From Thalassospira alkalitolerans (GTDB lineage Bacteria > Pseudomonadota > Alphaproteobacteria > Rhodospirillales > Thalassospiraceae): a stretch of 64,000 bases of DNA. Of this stretch, positions 1 through 8,839 are shown one piece after another. A program made the position numbers and the translations under genes. The notes below the pieces were generated by a model that had not been told where the DNA came from, did not search any database, and worked only from the letters and a program-made list of their open reading frames with translations. Position 1 is the stretch's first letter, and the number at the start of each line of letters is the position of its first letter. The DNA lies in the NCBI RefSeq assembly GCF_002115745.1, contig NZ_JFKB01000014.1, positions 18,788 through 82,787 of the forward strand. The letters run 5' to 3'.

Positions 1-955
1 CGATGGCTTTGCCGGTCATTTCGGCCAGGCTCGGTTCACCACCGGCATCTTTCGCACGGTCGGCTTCGTATTCCATGTGCGACCGGTCAAACAGGCCCAG
101 AACATGTTTGGCTGATGCGACGTCAATCGCGTCAAACTGTTCTTTGTTCCAGATATAGGATGCGCCTTTGCCTTTGGCATCGACCCATTCCTTGGTCAAA
201 TCGCGACCATCGGTACGGCTGCCAGTTTTGCCTTTGTCTTCGGGATCGTTCATCGATTTGTCGATGAAGTTACGGCGACCGCCACCGAATGCAACTTCAA
301 AGCCGTCGCCGGCTGGCCATGCGATCATCTGGCTTGCGATATCCGGGCAACCATCTGCTTTGGCGGCATCGGAAAGATCCGCATCATTTTCCCAGTTACG
401 GTCCGCGGTGTGGACATAGGTTGCAGCCGGGGTGGCATGGGTCAAACGGGCGGTGGAAATTACGCCGGTTGACATGCCTTGTTCTTCAGCCTGAGCGGCA
501 AGGCTTTTGACCGGGTGGGCCAATTGGGCTTTGCAGTCGCCACGGGCAACTTCGGAACTGACGCCGATGGTGCCGTTATTCATTTTTACGCCAGCCATCA
601 TTGCCGATGCGGTCGGTGCCGAGTCAGCGATCTGGGCGTCATGGGTATAGGTCTTGGACAGGGCAACATTCGGGAAGGTGCCAAAGACAAGGCTGTTGCT
701 TTCGCCGTCAACGCCGCGCTTCTGACCTTCATAGATGCGTGCGGCGGTTACGGTCGGAATGCTCATGCCGTCACCAACGAACAGGATAACGTTCTTGGCG
801 CGGTTGGTATTGACCTGCTCGTGCAGTTTCTGCTGCAGGGTCTGCTGTGCAGCGACGAAATACGGATCATTGGCCTGCGGCAGCATATCAGCGGCAACAG
901 CAACGTTCGCGCACATGGCACCAGCCAGTGCGGAGGCAACAAGAAGGCGTTTCAT
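1..955 (-). CDS. phoA: Alkaline phosphatase, PhoA family (C-terminus outside window)
   Basis: This encodes a secreted alkaline phosphatase that hydrolyses phosphomonoesters to free phosphate in the periplasm. About 318 residues are visible and the C-terminal part lies beyond position 1. A signal peptide with a hydrophobic core and an AVAA-type end covers residues 1-22. The metal motif FVGDGMS is near residue 59, and the nucleophile motif ADSAPTASA places the catalytic serine near residue 112. The ATG at 953-955 has a GGGAGAA ribosome-binding site. The neighbouring PhoX phosphatase on the same strand suggests a phosphate-starvation locus. Family assignment is firm; the exact subfamily is not. 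Confidence 0.93.
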   Translation of the reverse strand, partial: MKRLLVASALAGAMCANVAVAADMLPQANDPYFVAAQQTLQQKLHEQVNTNRAKNVILFVGDGMSIPTVTAARIYEGQKRGVDGESNSLVFGTFPNVALSKTYTHDAQIADSAPTASAMMAGVKMNNGTIGVSSEVARGDCKAQLAHPVKSLAAQAEEQGMSTGVISTARLTHATPAATYVHTADRNWENDADLSDAAKADGCPDIASQMIAWPAGDGFEVAFGGGRRNFIDKSMNDPEDKGKTGSRTDGRDLTKEWVDAKGKGASYIWNKEQFDAIDVASAKHVLGLFDRSHMEYEADRAKDAGGEPSLAEMTGKAI

Positions 956-1273
956 TTCGATGTTCTCCCTTATCGAACTGTGTGTTCGGCCACGCGATAT
1001 ACATGCGACGAACGGTGCGCATTGTAAAAATCGCGAGAGGCGTTTTCGTGAAGGAAATGTTATCGATCTGTTACGCTGTTCATTCGGGCGCACGGGATGG
1101 TGCATTTGCTCGATGTATGTCGGTGGTGCATCCGGTGCATTGAACCTGACGGGGGCTTGGTGGTTGAAATCCTTCTAAATTTCCGATGGTTTGTCAGGTC
1201 GCCCTGAACCGATGCGATTTGCACCGGATCAGGGGCTGACTTTGGCCTGACTTTGGCCTGGCCTTATTTTGAA
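956..1273. other. Intergenic region between two phosphatase genes
   Basis: No coding sequence is supportable here. The part nearest the phoA start carries TGTTA repeats (listed separately). Near 1235-1262 there is a short tandem duplication of GACTTTGGCCT just downstream of the phoX stop. I see no clear intrinsic terminator for phoX. Confidence 0.6.
1058..1081 (-). promoter_or_regulatory. Candidate regulator site, TGTTA repeats upstream of phoA
   Basis: On the + strand TGTTA occurs at 1058-1062 and again at 1069-1073, an exact 11-base period, with TGTTC at 1077-1081. PhoB binds direct repeats with 11-base spacing, so this could be a diverged Pho box for the minus-strand phosphatase. The half-sites do not match the enterobacterial CTGTCAT consensus, so this is an inference from spacing and context only. 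Confidence 0.25.
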
Positions 1274-3187
1274 TTATCCGGCGATTTCGCCGCCATCCTG
1301 TTTGGTGATGGCAAGAACCGACGGGCGCGGTGGAACACCATCGGCAAAGTCCGGCCAGCGGGTGCTGGGCGCGTCATAGGTCGAACCATCTGCCGGATGC
1401 TGAACGGCGACGAACAGGGTTTTGCCATCCGGGGTGAATTCCGGCCCGCACATTTCCGCCCCTTCCGGGCAGGCAAAGAAGAATTTGGTCAGGGCGCGAC
1501 CGGCTCCTTCAACGTCTGTGGCGTGCATGCCGTCCGGGATATCGGATTTCGGGGCACCATCGGTGGCAATCCACAGGCGCCCCTTGTGATCAATTGCCAA
1601 ATTGTCCGGGCAGGAAACCCAGCTTTCGGCGCCGGGATGGTAAACCGACTTGTCATCGGTGTTGGCCGGATTGCCCCCCAAAAGGAAAATATCCCATTCA
1701 AAGGTTGATGCCGTGTGATCGGCATCCTTGCCCATGCCGCCGGGCGGGGTAAGTTCGAGCACGTGACCATGGATGTTTTTGACACGCGGATTAGCGATGT
1801 TTGGTTCTTTGCGTTTCGAATTGTTGGTCAGCATGACGTAAACCTTGCCATTGACCGGGTTCGGTTCGACGTCTTCCGGGCGGTCCATTTTGGTCGCGCC
1901 TAGAAGGTCGGCTGCGCGGCGGGTTTCGATCAGGACGTCGGCCCGGCTGTCAAAGCCGTTTTCTGCGGTCAATGGGCCTTCACCATGAATGATCGGCATC
2001 CAGTTGACGGTGCCATCGTCGTTGAATTTGGCAACATGAAGCGTGCCATCTTCAAGGATGTCCATATTTGCCGCACGGTCATTCGGGTTGTATTTTTTCG
2101 ATGCAATGAATTTGTACAGATAATCAAACCGCTGATCATCGCCGGAATAGGCGACAACGGAATTATCCTTGTTCAGGAAGACGGTCGCACCTTCATGCTT
2201 GAACCGGCCAAGGGCCGTGCGTTTTTTCGGTGTCGATGATGGATCATAGGGATCAAGTTCGACCATCCAGCCGAATTTGTTCGGCTCGTTCGGTTCTTTT
2301 TCAACATTGAAACGGTCGAAATGGTTGACCCAGCTATACCAACTGTCCGGTTCGATGCCGAGGCGCTTGTAATTGCGTTCTTCGTTGGTTTTGGCGATGT
2401 CGCCGCCAAAGTAACCGTTAAAGTTTTCTTCGGCGATCAGGATGGTGCCCCAGGGCGTCTTGCCACCTGCACAGTTATTCAGGGTGCCGATCACCCGCGT
2501 TCCGGTCTGATCCGTACTGGTTTTCAGGCGGTCATGGCCTGCTGCGGGGCCGGTGATCACCATTTCGGTTTCAAGGGCGGAAATACGGCGCGCATATTGC
2601 GATCCGTCAACAACCTGCCATTTTCCATCGGTTTTTTTGATTTCAAGAACCGAATGACCGTGGGCGGCGATTTCATGCTGTGCCTGTTCCTTGGAGGCGC
2701 CCATTGGATCTTTAAGGCTCGGCCACATCAATTCGGCATTGGTGTATTCATGGTTGATACACAGTAAGCCATGATCGGAATTGTTCGAACCGGCGGGCAG
2801 TGGTAGGTAACCGATGAAATCGTTGTTATAACCGAACTGTTTGACCTGGGCCGCGGCATCAACTGCACCCGGAACATAGGCCGGGGCATCTGCCACAACC
2901 TTGTCGCCATGACGGATCAGTATATTGGCATCATAACCGTCGGCAACCGTGTGGGATTTGGCAATTTTCTGCGGGATCGACTTGAAGGTCAGCGTTGATG
3001 CATCCTGCGCGCGGGCCATGCCCGTTGTTACAATTCCGGCACCGGCAACGGCGGACGTCGCCATCAGGCCTTTGAAAAATCCACGGCGTGTCAGACGGGC
3101 ATTGATCAGGTCGGCAACACGGGGATTGTTGGTCGGGTTGGATGGAATGTCATCGCGGTCTTCGATGATTTCAAACTGTTCGTTCAT
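1274..3187 (-). CDS. phoX: PhoX family phosphatase, Tat-exported
   Basis: This is a 637-residue protein of the PhoX (DUF839) family, calcium/iron-dependent phosphatases exported folded by the Tat system. The N-terminal part holds a twin-arginine motif, LTRRGFFKG, near residues 31-39, followed by a hydrophobic stretch ending in MARA. The body shows the family-type long beta-propeller sequence, including CINHEYTN and SCPDNLAID segments. An upstream in-frame TTG at 3205 exists, but the ATG at 3187 with AAAGAGAGA before it is the better start. It lies in the same orientation as the phoA-type gene, consistent with shared induction by phosphate shortage. Assignment is confident. Confidence 0.95.
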   Translation of the reverse strand: MNEQFEIIEDRDDIPSNPTNNPRVADLINARLTRRGFFKGLMATSAVAGAGIVTTGMARAQDASTLTFKSIPQKIAKSHTVADGYDANILIRHGDKVVADAPAYVPGAVDAAAQVKQFGYNNDFIGYLPLPAGSNNSDHGLLCINHEYTNAELMWPSLKDPMGASKEQAQHEIAAHGHSVLEIKKTDGKWQVVDGSQYARRISALETEMVITGPAAGHDRLKTSTDQTGTRVIGTLNNCAGGKTPWGTILIAEENFNGYFGGDIAKTNEERNYKRLGIEPDSWYSWVNHFDRFNVEKEPNEPNKFGWMVELDPYDPSSTPKKRTALGRFKHEGATVFLNKDNSVVAYSGDDQRFDYLYKFIASKKYNPNDRAANMDILEDGTLHVAKFNDDGTVNWMPIIHGEGPLTAENGFDSRADVLIETRRAADLLGATKMDRPEDVEPNPVNGKVYVMLTNNSKRKEPNIANPRVKNIHGHVLELTPPGGMGKDADHTASTFEWDIFLLGGNPANTDDKSVYHPGAESWVSCPDNLAIDHKGRLWIATDGAPKSDIPDGMHATDVEGAGRALTKFFFACPEGAEMCGPEFTPDGKTLFVAVQHPADGSTYDAPSTRWPDFADGVPPRPSVLAITKQDGGEIAG

Positions 3188-3252
3188 GATCTCTCTCTTT
3201 ATCAAGGCGGAAACGGGTTTGGCAAAAATGCCTTAAACCAGGCGTTTCGCGC

Positions 3253-3272
3253 ATGACAAATTTGTTATGTTA
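3253..3272 (-). promoter_or_regulatory. Possible PhoB-type half-sites upstream of phoX
   Basis: ATGACA at 3253-3258 is the complement of TGTCAT, the Pho-box half-site, and is followed by two abutting TGTTA copies at 3263-3272. The interval lies 66-85 bases upstream of the phoX ATG. The spacing is not a clean 11-base repeat, so the call is speculative and rests mainly on the gene it precedes. Confidence 0.2.
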
Positions 3273-3375
3273 TAACGTATCATTTAGAGGGAGTTTGAAA
3301 CGCGATATATCTTATTGGAAAACCGCAGGTTTAAATAAGTGCCGGGCGTCCTGTCCTGACGTGGACAGCTTTTCA

Positions 3376-3909
3376 TCACGTGCTGATTTTGGGGTTCCGT
3401 GCCGATATGAATTGCTTTACGGCGACGGGGATTTTGCCGTTCGAAACTTCCCCTTGCTGGAATGTGTTTATGTCCCAATCGGAAAAAACGCGGGCCAGTT
3501 CATCAGCTTGCAACAGGAAATCCGGGGATCGCGGGCGGCCGAATTTTTCATTTCCGGTCATGAATGTTTCGTACAATATGGTGCCACCCGGCTTTACAGC
3601 TTGGCATAGATCATCGAACAACGGACGATGCAGATAGTTGACCACGACGATAAGATCGAATGCCTTGTCTTTAAATGGCCAAACCCCGCATTCAAGATCG
3701 TCCTCGACCCAATTGATTGCCGGGTTTCGGGCCCTGTCTGTTTTGGAAAGGTCGCGATCAATTGCCGTGACTTTCCAGCCATGATCCGCCAGCCAAAAAC
3801 TGTGACGCCCGCCACCACAGGCAAGATCAAGTGCAGTTGCGCCGGGGGCCGGGCAGGGCGGGCAATGTGATGTAATCGTGTGCGATGGCATTAAGGATGA
3901 CATTTTCAT
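3376..3909 (-). CDS. Class I SAM-dependent methyltransferase, TehB-like
   Basis: A 177-residue methyltransferase of unknown substrate. Motif I, ALDLACGGGRHS, is at about residues 26-37, the acidic residue after strand 2 is in AIDRD, and a motif IV-like LIVVVNYLHRP follows. It is close to the short TehB/tellurite-resistance-like group, whose members generally lack a proven substrate. The start codon is preceded by another possible ATG three codons downstream and has no strong ribosome-binding site, so the first few residues are uncertain. It is a single gene, divergent from the DUF1178 gene. Confidence 0.75.
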   Translation of the reverse strand: MKMSSLMPSHTITSHCPPCPAPGATALDLACGGGRHSFWLADHGWKVTAIDRDLSKTDRARNPAINWVEDDLECGVWPFKDKAFDLIVVVNYLHRPLFDDLCQAVKPGGTILYETFMTGNEKFGRPRSPDFLLQADELARVFSDWDINTFQQGEVSNGKIPVAVKQFISARNPKIST

Positions 3910-4022
3910 AAATCTTGGTTATTGAATGTTCGGCCTTAAACTGGCATTCCGGTCTGATGCGGCTATATCATTGATATCAAGTCGCCTTGCAACTTTTACG
4001 GTTTCCTTGAACAAATGACAGC

Positions 4023-4457
4023 ATGATCCTCTTTCAGCTTAAATGCGAACATGATCACGAATTTGAAGGTTGGTTCAAAGACGGTGCCACGTATGAGGCC
4101 CAGTCTGCCAGCGGTGAACTGTCATGCCCGCATTGCGGGACGGTGAATGTCGGCAAGGCATTGATGGCTCCAAGGTTGCGGACATCGCGCCAGAAAGACG
4201 AGGCGGCGGAAAAAAGCCGCCAGGTCGCCATGGTCGAAGCGACCAAAGCCGCCGTTGCCGAAATCCGCAAGCAGGTCGAAGGAAATTGCGAGCATGTCGG
4301 CAAAAAATTCGCCGAAGAAGCCCGCAAAATCCATTACGGCGAAACCGAAAAACGCGGCATTTACGGCGAAGCCTCGTTAAAGGAAACCGCCGAACTGATT
4401 GATGAAGGCATCGATGTTCATGCCCTGCCTTGGCAGGATGATATCAAGAAAAACTGA
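4023..4457 (+). CDS. DUF1178 family protein
   Basis: A 144-residue protein of unknown function that matches the alphaproteobacterial and betaproteobacterial DUF1178 family. The N-terminus is typical: MILFQLKCEHDHEFEGWF, followed by a CPHC pair (residues 38-41), so with the early Cys/His residues it may bind a metal as a small zinc ribbon. The middle is a charged helix. It converges with ubiG, and a long inverted repeat lies between the two stops. Confidence 0.85.
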   Translation: MILFQLKCEHDHEFEGWFKDGATYEAQSASGELSCPHCGTVNVGKALMAPRLRTSRQKDEAAEKSRQVAMVEATKAAVAEIRKQVEGNCEHVGKKFAEEARKIHYGETEKRGIYGEASLKETAELIDEGIDVHALPWQDDIKKN

Positions 4458-4465
4458 CGAAAGTG

Positions 4466-4504
4466 TTGCGCAAATCCCCCCGTCAGGTGATGGCATTTGC
4501 GCAA
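4466..4504. repeat. 10-bp inverted repeat between convergent genes
   Basis: TTGCGCAAAT at 4466-4475 is exactly mirrored by ATTTGCGCAA at 4495-4504, with a 19-base loop. It lies between the convergent DUF1178 and ubiG stops. There is no proper U-tract on either side, so it may be a weak bidirectional terminator or a 3-prime-end stabilising hairpin. Confidence 0.6.
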
Positions 4505-4535
4505 AAATCCCCAAGTTGGTCGATGGGCGACGTGA

Positions 4536-5300
4536 TTACGCGTCCGCAGGTTTTTGCGCGATGACCATGTAATTGATGTCAAGATCGCGCGGTGCCACCG
4601 ACCATTTATCGGTGATCGGGTTATAGGCAACACCGGTAATATCCACCAGATCCAGTCCCGCGCCGCGCAAAAGGCCGGACATTTCAGACGGTTTGACAAA
4701 TTTGCGCCAGTCATGGGTGCCCGCAGGCAACCAGCGCAGAATGTATTCCGCGCCAAATTTGGCCAGTGCCAGTGATTTCAGCGTGCGGTTCAGGGTGGCG
4801 ACAAACATCAAGCCGCCCGGTTTCAAAAGGGCGGCACAGGCCTGCATGAAGAATTGCGGATCATCGACATGTTCGATGACTTCCATATTCAGGACGATAT
4901 CGAATTGTTTGCCTTCATCGGCCAGCATTTCCGGGGTGCAATTGCGATAGTCGATTGCCAGCCCGGATTGGGCGGCATGGACTTTGGCGACTTCGATATT
5001 GTTTTCGGCGGCATCAATCGATGTCATTTTGGCCCCCATGCGGGCCAATGGTTCGGATAACAGGCCCGCACCACAGCCGATATCGATGATTTCGACATCT
5101 TTCAAAGCATCGATTTGATGGGGGTCGCGACCAAGATGGGCGCAAATGTTGTCGCGCAGAACCTGCAACCGTATCGGATTGAATTTGTGCAGCGGTTTCA
5201 TCACCCCGTTCGGGTCCCACCATTTTTCGGCCATGGCCGAAAAGCGCGCAATTTCATCGGCGTTGGCGGTGCGGCTGTTTTGGGCGGATGCGTGCGACAT
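4536..5300 (-). CDS. ubiG: Ubiquinone biosynthesis O-methyltransferase UbiG
   Basis: A 254-residue enzyme that carries out both O-methylations in ubiquinone synthesis. The family N-terminus is clear: ARFSAMAEKWWDPNG, then KPLHKFNP. SAM motif I is IDIGCGAGLLSEPLA, and the post-motif EVIEHVDDP matches UbiG/Coq3. The ORF extends upstream to 5363, but the ATG at 5300 has GGAG seven bases before it and gives the usual length. Other ubiquinone genes in the window (ABC1 kinase, COQ9, ubiX) are scattered, not clustered. Confidence 0.95.
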   Translation of the reverse strand: MSHASAQNSRTANADEIARFSAMAEKWWDPNGVMKPLHKFNPIRLQVLRDNICAHLGRDPHQIDALKDVEIIDIGCGAGLLSEPLARMGAKMTSIDAAENNIEVAKVHAAQSGLAIDYRNCTPEMLADEGKQFDIVLNMEVIEHVDDPQFFMQACAALLKPGGLMFVATLNRTLKSLALAKFGAEYILRWLPAGTHDWRKFVKPSEMSGLLRGAGLDLVDITGVAYNPITDKWSVAPRDLDINYMVIAQKPADA

Positions 5301-5393
5301 GGGCGGCTCCGAAGGCATGATATTGATTTTGTTTTGCTCTGCCCTGTTTACGCGGGCAGGCACGGCAAGGCAACACCCTGCTTGTGTGATGGG

Positions 5394-6068
5394 TTAACCG
5401 ATCAGATCATTTATCAGATGATTTGCAAGCCCGTTCAGGCTGCGTGAAATATGAATATCGGGAACGTCGCGGTTTTCATGCCACTGGGCAAAGGCCCACG
5501 GACCGCGCAATAACCAGCTTGCCTGCATGCCATGGCGGATTGCCGGATAGATGTCGTTATCAAGCCGGTCGCCGACGTACAGGATATCTTGGGCATCAAT
5601 GCCGGTTTGGTCGATCAGGGCATTGAAAAATGCCGGATCGGGTTTGCGCAGGTTCAGCCGGGCCGAACTGGACATCCAGTCGATATTGATGGGCAATCGG
5701 GACAGGACATCCTCGGTCGATTGGGGCTGATTGCCGCAAATGCCGATTTTGATGCCGCCAGATTGCAAATTGCCAAATGCGGGAACAACATCGGGGTATA
5801 AATCATCCAGCCCGACATCAAGCAGGTCGGGGCTTCGCCATGTTTCCACTGGCAAGTCGGAAAACCGCGCAAGTTCTTCCAGGATTTCACGAAATCCCAA
5901 CCCCCGCGTCAGCGCAATACCGGCAACGGCACTGACGGTAAATGGGGGGATGCCAAACCGGGCGGCAATGCGATGCCATATTCCGGTTTCATCAATCAGC
6001 GTTTCCCCAACATCAAAGATAACCATTGCCGGTTTGCGGAGCCGGACGGTTACAGGCATATCTGGCAT
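5394..6068 (-). CDS. HAD-superfamily hydrolase
   Basis: A 224-residue haloacid-dehalogenase-type hydrolase, probably a phosphatase. Motif I, VIFDVGETLIDE, carries a glycine instead of the second Asp (DxGET rather than DxDGT), a variation seen in some HAD subfamilies that may weaken acid/base catalysis. Motif II-like GICGNQPQST and motif III/IV, ILYVGDRLDNDI, are present near the C-terminus. I chose the ATG at 6068 because AAGGA stands nine bases upstream; the ORF itself runs to 6149. It lies about 93 bases downstream of ubiG's start on the same strand, so it is read before ubiG. Confidence 0.8.
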   Translation of the reverse strand: MPDMPVTVRLRKPAMVIFDVGETLIDETGIWHRIAARFGIPPFTVSAVAGIALTRGLGFREILEELARFSDLPVETWRSPDLLDVGLDDLYPDVVPAFGNLQSGGIKIGICGNQPQSTEDVLSRLPINIDWMSSSARLNLRKPDPAFFNALIDQTGIDAQDILYVGDRLDNDIYPAIRHGMQASWLLRGPWAFAQWHENRDVPDIHISRSLNGLANHLINDLIG

Positions 6069-6432
6069 CGAATTTGGTCCTTGATCAGGTCGGTATTGTC
6101 TTGGCTGTCTTGTGCCAAAAGGGATTAAAAAGGGATATGTGCAATGCATTAATTACGGGCGATATCAGGGTTTCTGGGTAAAGCATCGCGTGGTCTTTTG
6201 CGGTTTTTGCCAATTGGAATGCATTCAGATCATTTTGTAAGATTAAAATGCAACCATACGCAATTTATCCCTGCGTTGATGCTTGTTTCCAGAAGAGTAA
6301 GGCAGTATTGATAACGCCGCCCGGATCAGGCCGCGCGCCGCGTTGCTGGCTTGCGCCAATTGATCGAGGGCCGGATCATATGCCATCTTTTTCGGAACTC
6401 CGATGGGATGGCAAGTTTAGCGGGGATGCTTC
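6069..6432. other. Divergent promoter region between HAD gene and lysC
   Basis: No gene is supported in these 364 bases; a 67-codon ORF within it has no family features. A perfect 10-base palindrome GAATGCATTC lies near 6217-6226, and TGCATT is echoed by AATGCA about 30 bases later. These could be operator sequence for lysC, but I cannot name a regulator. Confidence 0.5.
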
Positions 6433-7653
6433 ATGGCCCGTATTGTCATGAAATTTGGCGGCACGTCGGTCGCTGATGTCGAAAAGATCAAGAATGTCGC
6501 CCGCCGGGTCAAGTCCGAGGTCGATGCCGGCAATCAGGTTGCCGTTGTCGTTTCGGCCATGTCGGGCAAAACCAACCAATTGGTCGGCTGGGCTGATGAA
6601 ATTTCGCCGATGTATGATGCACGTGAATATGACGTGATCGTTTCATCGGGGGAACAGGTTACCGTCGGACTTATGGCGATGGCGCTGCAAAGCATTGATG
6701 TGCCTGCACGTTCATGGCTTGGCTGGCAGATTCCGATCAAGACCGATGGCGCACATGCCAAGGCTCGTATTCAGGAAATTGATACGACCGAACTCGACAA
6801 GCGCATGAATAGCGGTGAAGTCGTTTGCGTTGCCGGTTTTCAGGGAATTGCGCCTGACAATCGCATCACCACGCTGGGGCGTGGCGGTTCGGATACGTCG
6901 GCGGTTGCCCTTGCGGCGGCGCTAAAAGCGGATCGTTGCGATATTTATACCGATGTTGACGGCGTCTATACTACGGATCCGCGCATCGTGCCCAAAGCGC
7001 GCAAGATCGAAAAGATCACCTACGAAGAAATGCTTGAACTGGCATCGCTTGGTGCGAAGGTCCTTCAAACCCGTTCTGTCGAGATGGCCATGAACCATCG
7101 CGTCCGGGTGCAGGTCCGTTCGTCCTTTAGCGATGTAGAAGGTACACTTGTTGTAGACGAGGACGAAATCGTGGAACAGGAAGTTGTCAGCGGGATTGCC
7201 TATAGTCGTGACGAAGCCAAGATCACCTTGGTGAAAGTCGCCGACAAACCGGGAATCGCTGCTTCTATCTTCAGCCCGTTGGCTGATGCGAATATCAATG
7301 TCGACATGATCGTGCAGAACGTTTCTGAAGACGGTAAAAGCACCGATATGACCTTTACCGTGCCGCGTGGCGAATTCAAGCGTGCGCTTCAGGTGATCGA
7401 AGGTAATTCGGTCAATATTGGTTACAAGGAATTGCTGAGCACGTCCGATGTGACCAAGGTTTCAATCATCGGTGTTGGTATGCGATCCCATGTTGGGGTT
7501 GCCCGCAAGATGTTTGAAACGCTGGCGGAAAAAGGCATCAACATTCAGGTCATTTCGACCTCGGAAATCAAGGTCAGTGTTCTGATCGCCGAGGAATATA
7601 CCGAACTGGCCGTTCGTGCCCTTCACACCGCATATGGTCTGGACGCTGAATAA
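6433..7653 (+). CDS. lysC: Aspartate kinase
   Basis: This 406-residue enzyme phosphorylates L-aspartate, the first step towards lysine, threonine, methionine and diaminopimelate. The kinase motif VMKFGGTSVAD is at the N-terminus, and GRGGSDTSAVALAAAL is near residue 150. Two ACT regulatory domains follow from about residue 265 (ITLVKVADKPGIA and VSIIGVGMRSHVGVA), typical of the monofunctional alpha/beta type with feedback control. The ATG at 6433 is preceded by GCGGGGAT. It starts a run of same-direction genes leading to ptsP. Confidence 0.97.
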   Translation: MARIVMKFGGTSVADVEKIKNVARRVKSEVDAGNQVAVVVSAMSGKTNQLVGWADEISPMYDAREYDVIVSSGEQVTVGLMAMALQSIDVPARSWLGWQIPIKTDGAHAKARIQEIDTTELDKRMNSGEVVCVAGFQGIAPDNRITTLGRGGSDTSAVALAAALKADRCDIYTDVDGVYTTDPRIVPKARKIEKITYEEMLELASLGAKVLQTRSVEMAMNHRVRVQVRSSFSDVEGTLVVDEDEIVEQEVVSGIAYSRDEAKITLVKVADKPGIAASIFSPLADANINVDMIVQNVSEDGKSTDMTFTVPRGEFKRALQVIEGNSVNIGYKELLSTSDVTKVSIIGVGMRSHVGVARKMFETLAEKGINIQVISTSEIKVSVLIAEEYTELAVRALHTAYGLDAE

Positions 7654-7757
7654 TTTAACAACCTGGAACTTTATCGTTTGCGATTAAGTCACTGTTAAAT
7701 TGCGTCAATTATTACATACTAGCTGGAACTATCGGTTTCGGCCTTTATGATGAAATG

Positions 7758-7780
7758 GCAGGGAACCTTAGGTTTCCTGC
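7758..7780 (+). terminator. Hairpin after lysC, weak terminator
   Basis: A 10-bp stem (GCAGGGAACC with GGTTTCCTGC, one G-U pair) closes on a TTA triloop. The following tract is only ATTTCTGCTTT, so termination would be partial. It sits 26 bases before the next start codon and could equally modulate expression of the flavoenzyme gene. Confidence 0.4.
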
Positions 7781-7805
7781 ATTTCTGCTTTGGGGTATTT
7801 GAAAT

Positions 7806-8834
7806 ATGAGCAATCCGAAATTCGATGTAGCACGCGCCCGCCTTGAAAATTTGTGGGCGGCGGGCAAGGAATTTCTGGGAACGGATTACGCCATTATGGC
7901 TGGCGCAATGTCCTGGGTTTCCGAACGTCACCTTGTGGCGGCGGTATCAAATGCCGGTGGTTTTGGCGTGATTGCCTGCGGATCGATGACGCCGGACCTG
8001 CTATCAGCGGAAATCGCCGGGACCAAGGCACTGACCAACAAGCCGTTTGGCGTCAATTTGATTACCATGCACCCGATGCTGGATGATCTGATCGAAGTTT
8101 GCCGTGAACATGAAGTTGGTCACGTTGTTCTGGCTGGTGGGTTGCCGTCCTCGGCAGCAATTAAAAAAGCCAAAGAATTTTCCAAGGTCGTTTGTTTCGC
8201 CCCGGCGCTGGTTTTGGCGAAAAAACTGGTGCGTTCGGGTGCGGATGCGCTGGTGATTGAAGGCAGCGAAGCCGGGGGGCACATTGGCCCGGTATCGTTG
8301 ACAGTTCTGGCTCAGGAAATCCTGCCGGAAATCAAGGATGTGCCGATCTTTTGTGCGGGCGGTATCGGTCGCGGCGAAGCCATTACCGGGTTGCTTGAAC
8401 AAGGTGCTGCCGGTGTGCAAATTGGCACACGCCTTGTCTGTGCCAGCGAATGCATTGCCCATGCCGATTTCAAAAAGGCCTTTATCCGTGCCAGTGCGCG
8501 CGATGCGGTCAGCACGGTTCAGCTTGACGACCGGTTCCCGGTTATTCCGGTTCGCGCCCTTGCAAATAAAGGGACAGAGGAATTCCGCGAAACCCAGCGC
8601 AAGGTGATCGAGAAATTCCGCGCCGGTGAACTTGATCAGGGTGCCGCCCAGCTTGAAATCGAACATTACTGGGCAGGCGCTTTGCGCCGTGCGGTCATCG
8701 ATGGTGATGTCGAAGGCGGATCGGTTATGGCAGGACAATCGGTTGGTATGGTAAAGAAAGAACAACCGGTAGCCGAAATTCTTGAAGAACTGGTCGAACA
8801 GGCCGTTCAGTCCCTCGCACAAAGAGACAAATAA
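7806..8834 (+). CDS. NAD(P)H-dependent flavin oxidoreductase / nitronate monooxygenase family
   Basis: A 342-residue FMN TIM-barrel protein of the NMO/FabK-like group. Landmarks are MAGAMSWVSE near residue 33, SNAGGFGVIACG near 48, and the phosphate-binding EGSEAGGHIGP and FCAGGIGRGEA loops. Family members oxidise nitronates or reduce enoyl/quinone-like substrates, so the substrate cannot be settled from sequence. It lies between lysC and ptsP with five bases to ptsP, implying translational coupling with ptsP. Confidence 0.88.
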   Translation: MSNPKFDVARARLENLWAAGKEFLGTDYAIMAGAMSWVSERHLVAAVSNAGGFGVIACGSMTPDLLSAEIAGTKALTNKPFGVNLITMHPMLDDLIEVCREHEVGHVVLAGGLPSSAAIKKAKEFSKVVCFAPALVLAKKLVRSGADALVIEGSEAGGHIGPVSLTVLAQEILPEIKDVPIFCAGGIGRGEAITGLLEQGAAGVQIGTRLVCASECIAHADFKKAFIRASARDAVSTVQLDDRFPVIPVRALANKGTEEFRETQRKVIEKFRAGELDQGAAQLEIEHYWAGALRRAVIDGDVEGGSVMAGQSVGMVKKEQPVAEILEELVEQAVQSLAQRDK

Positions 8835-8839
8835 GCCCG

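Noticed and set aside
6248..6451. 67-codon ORF before lysC
   Set aside because: It overlaps the lysC start, lacks a ribosome-binding site and resembles nothing.
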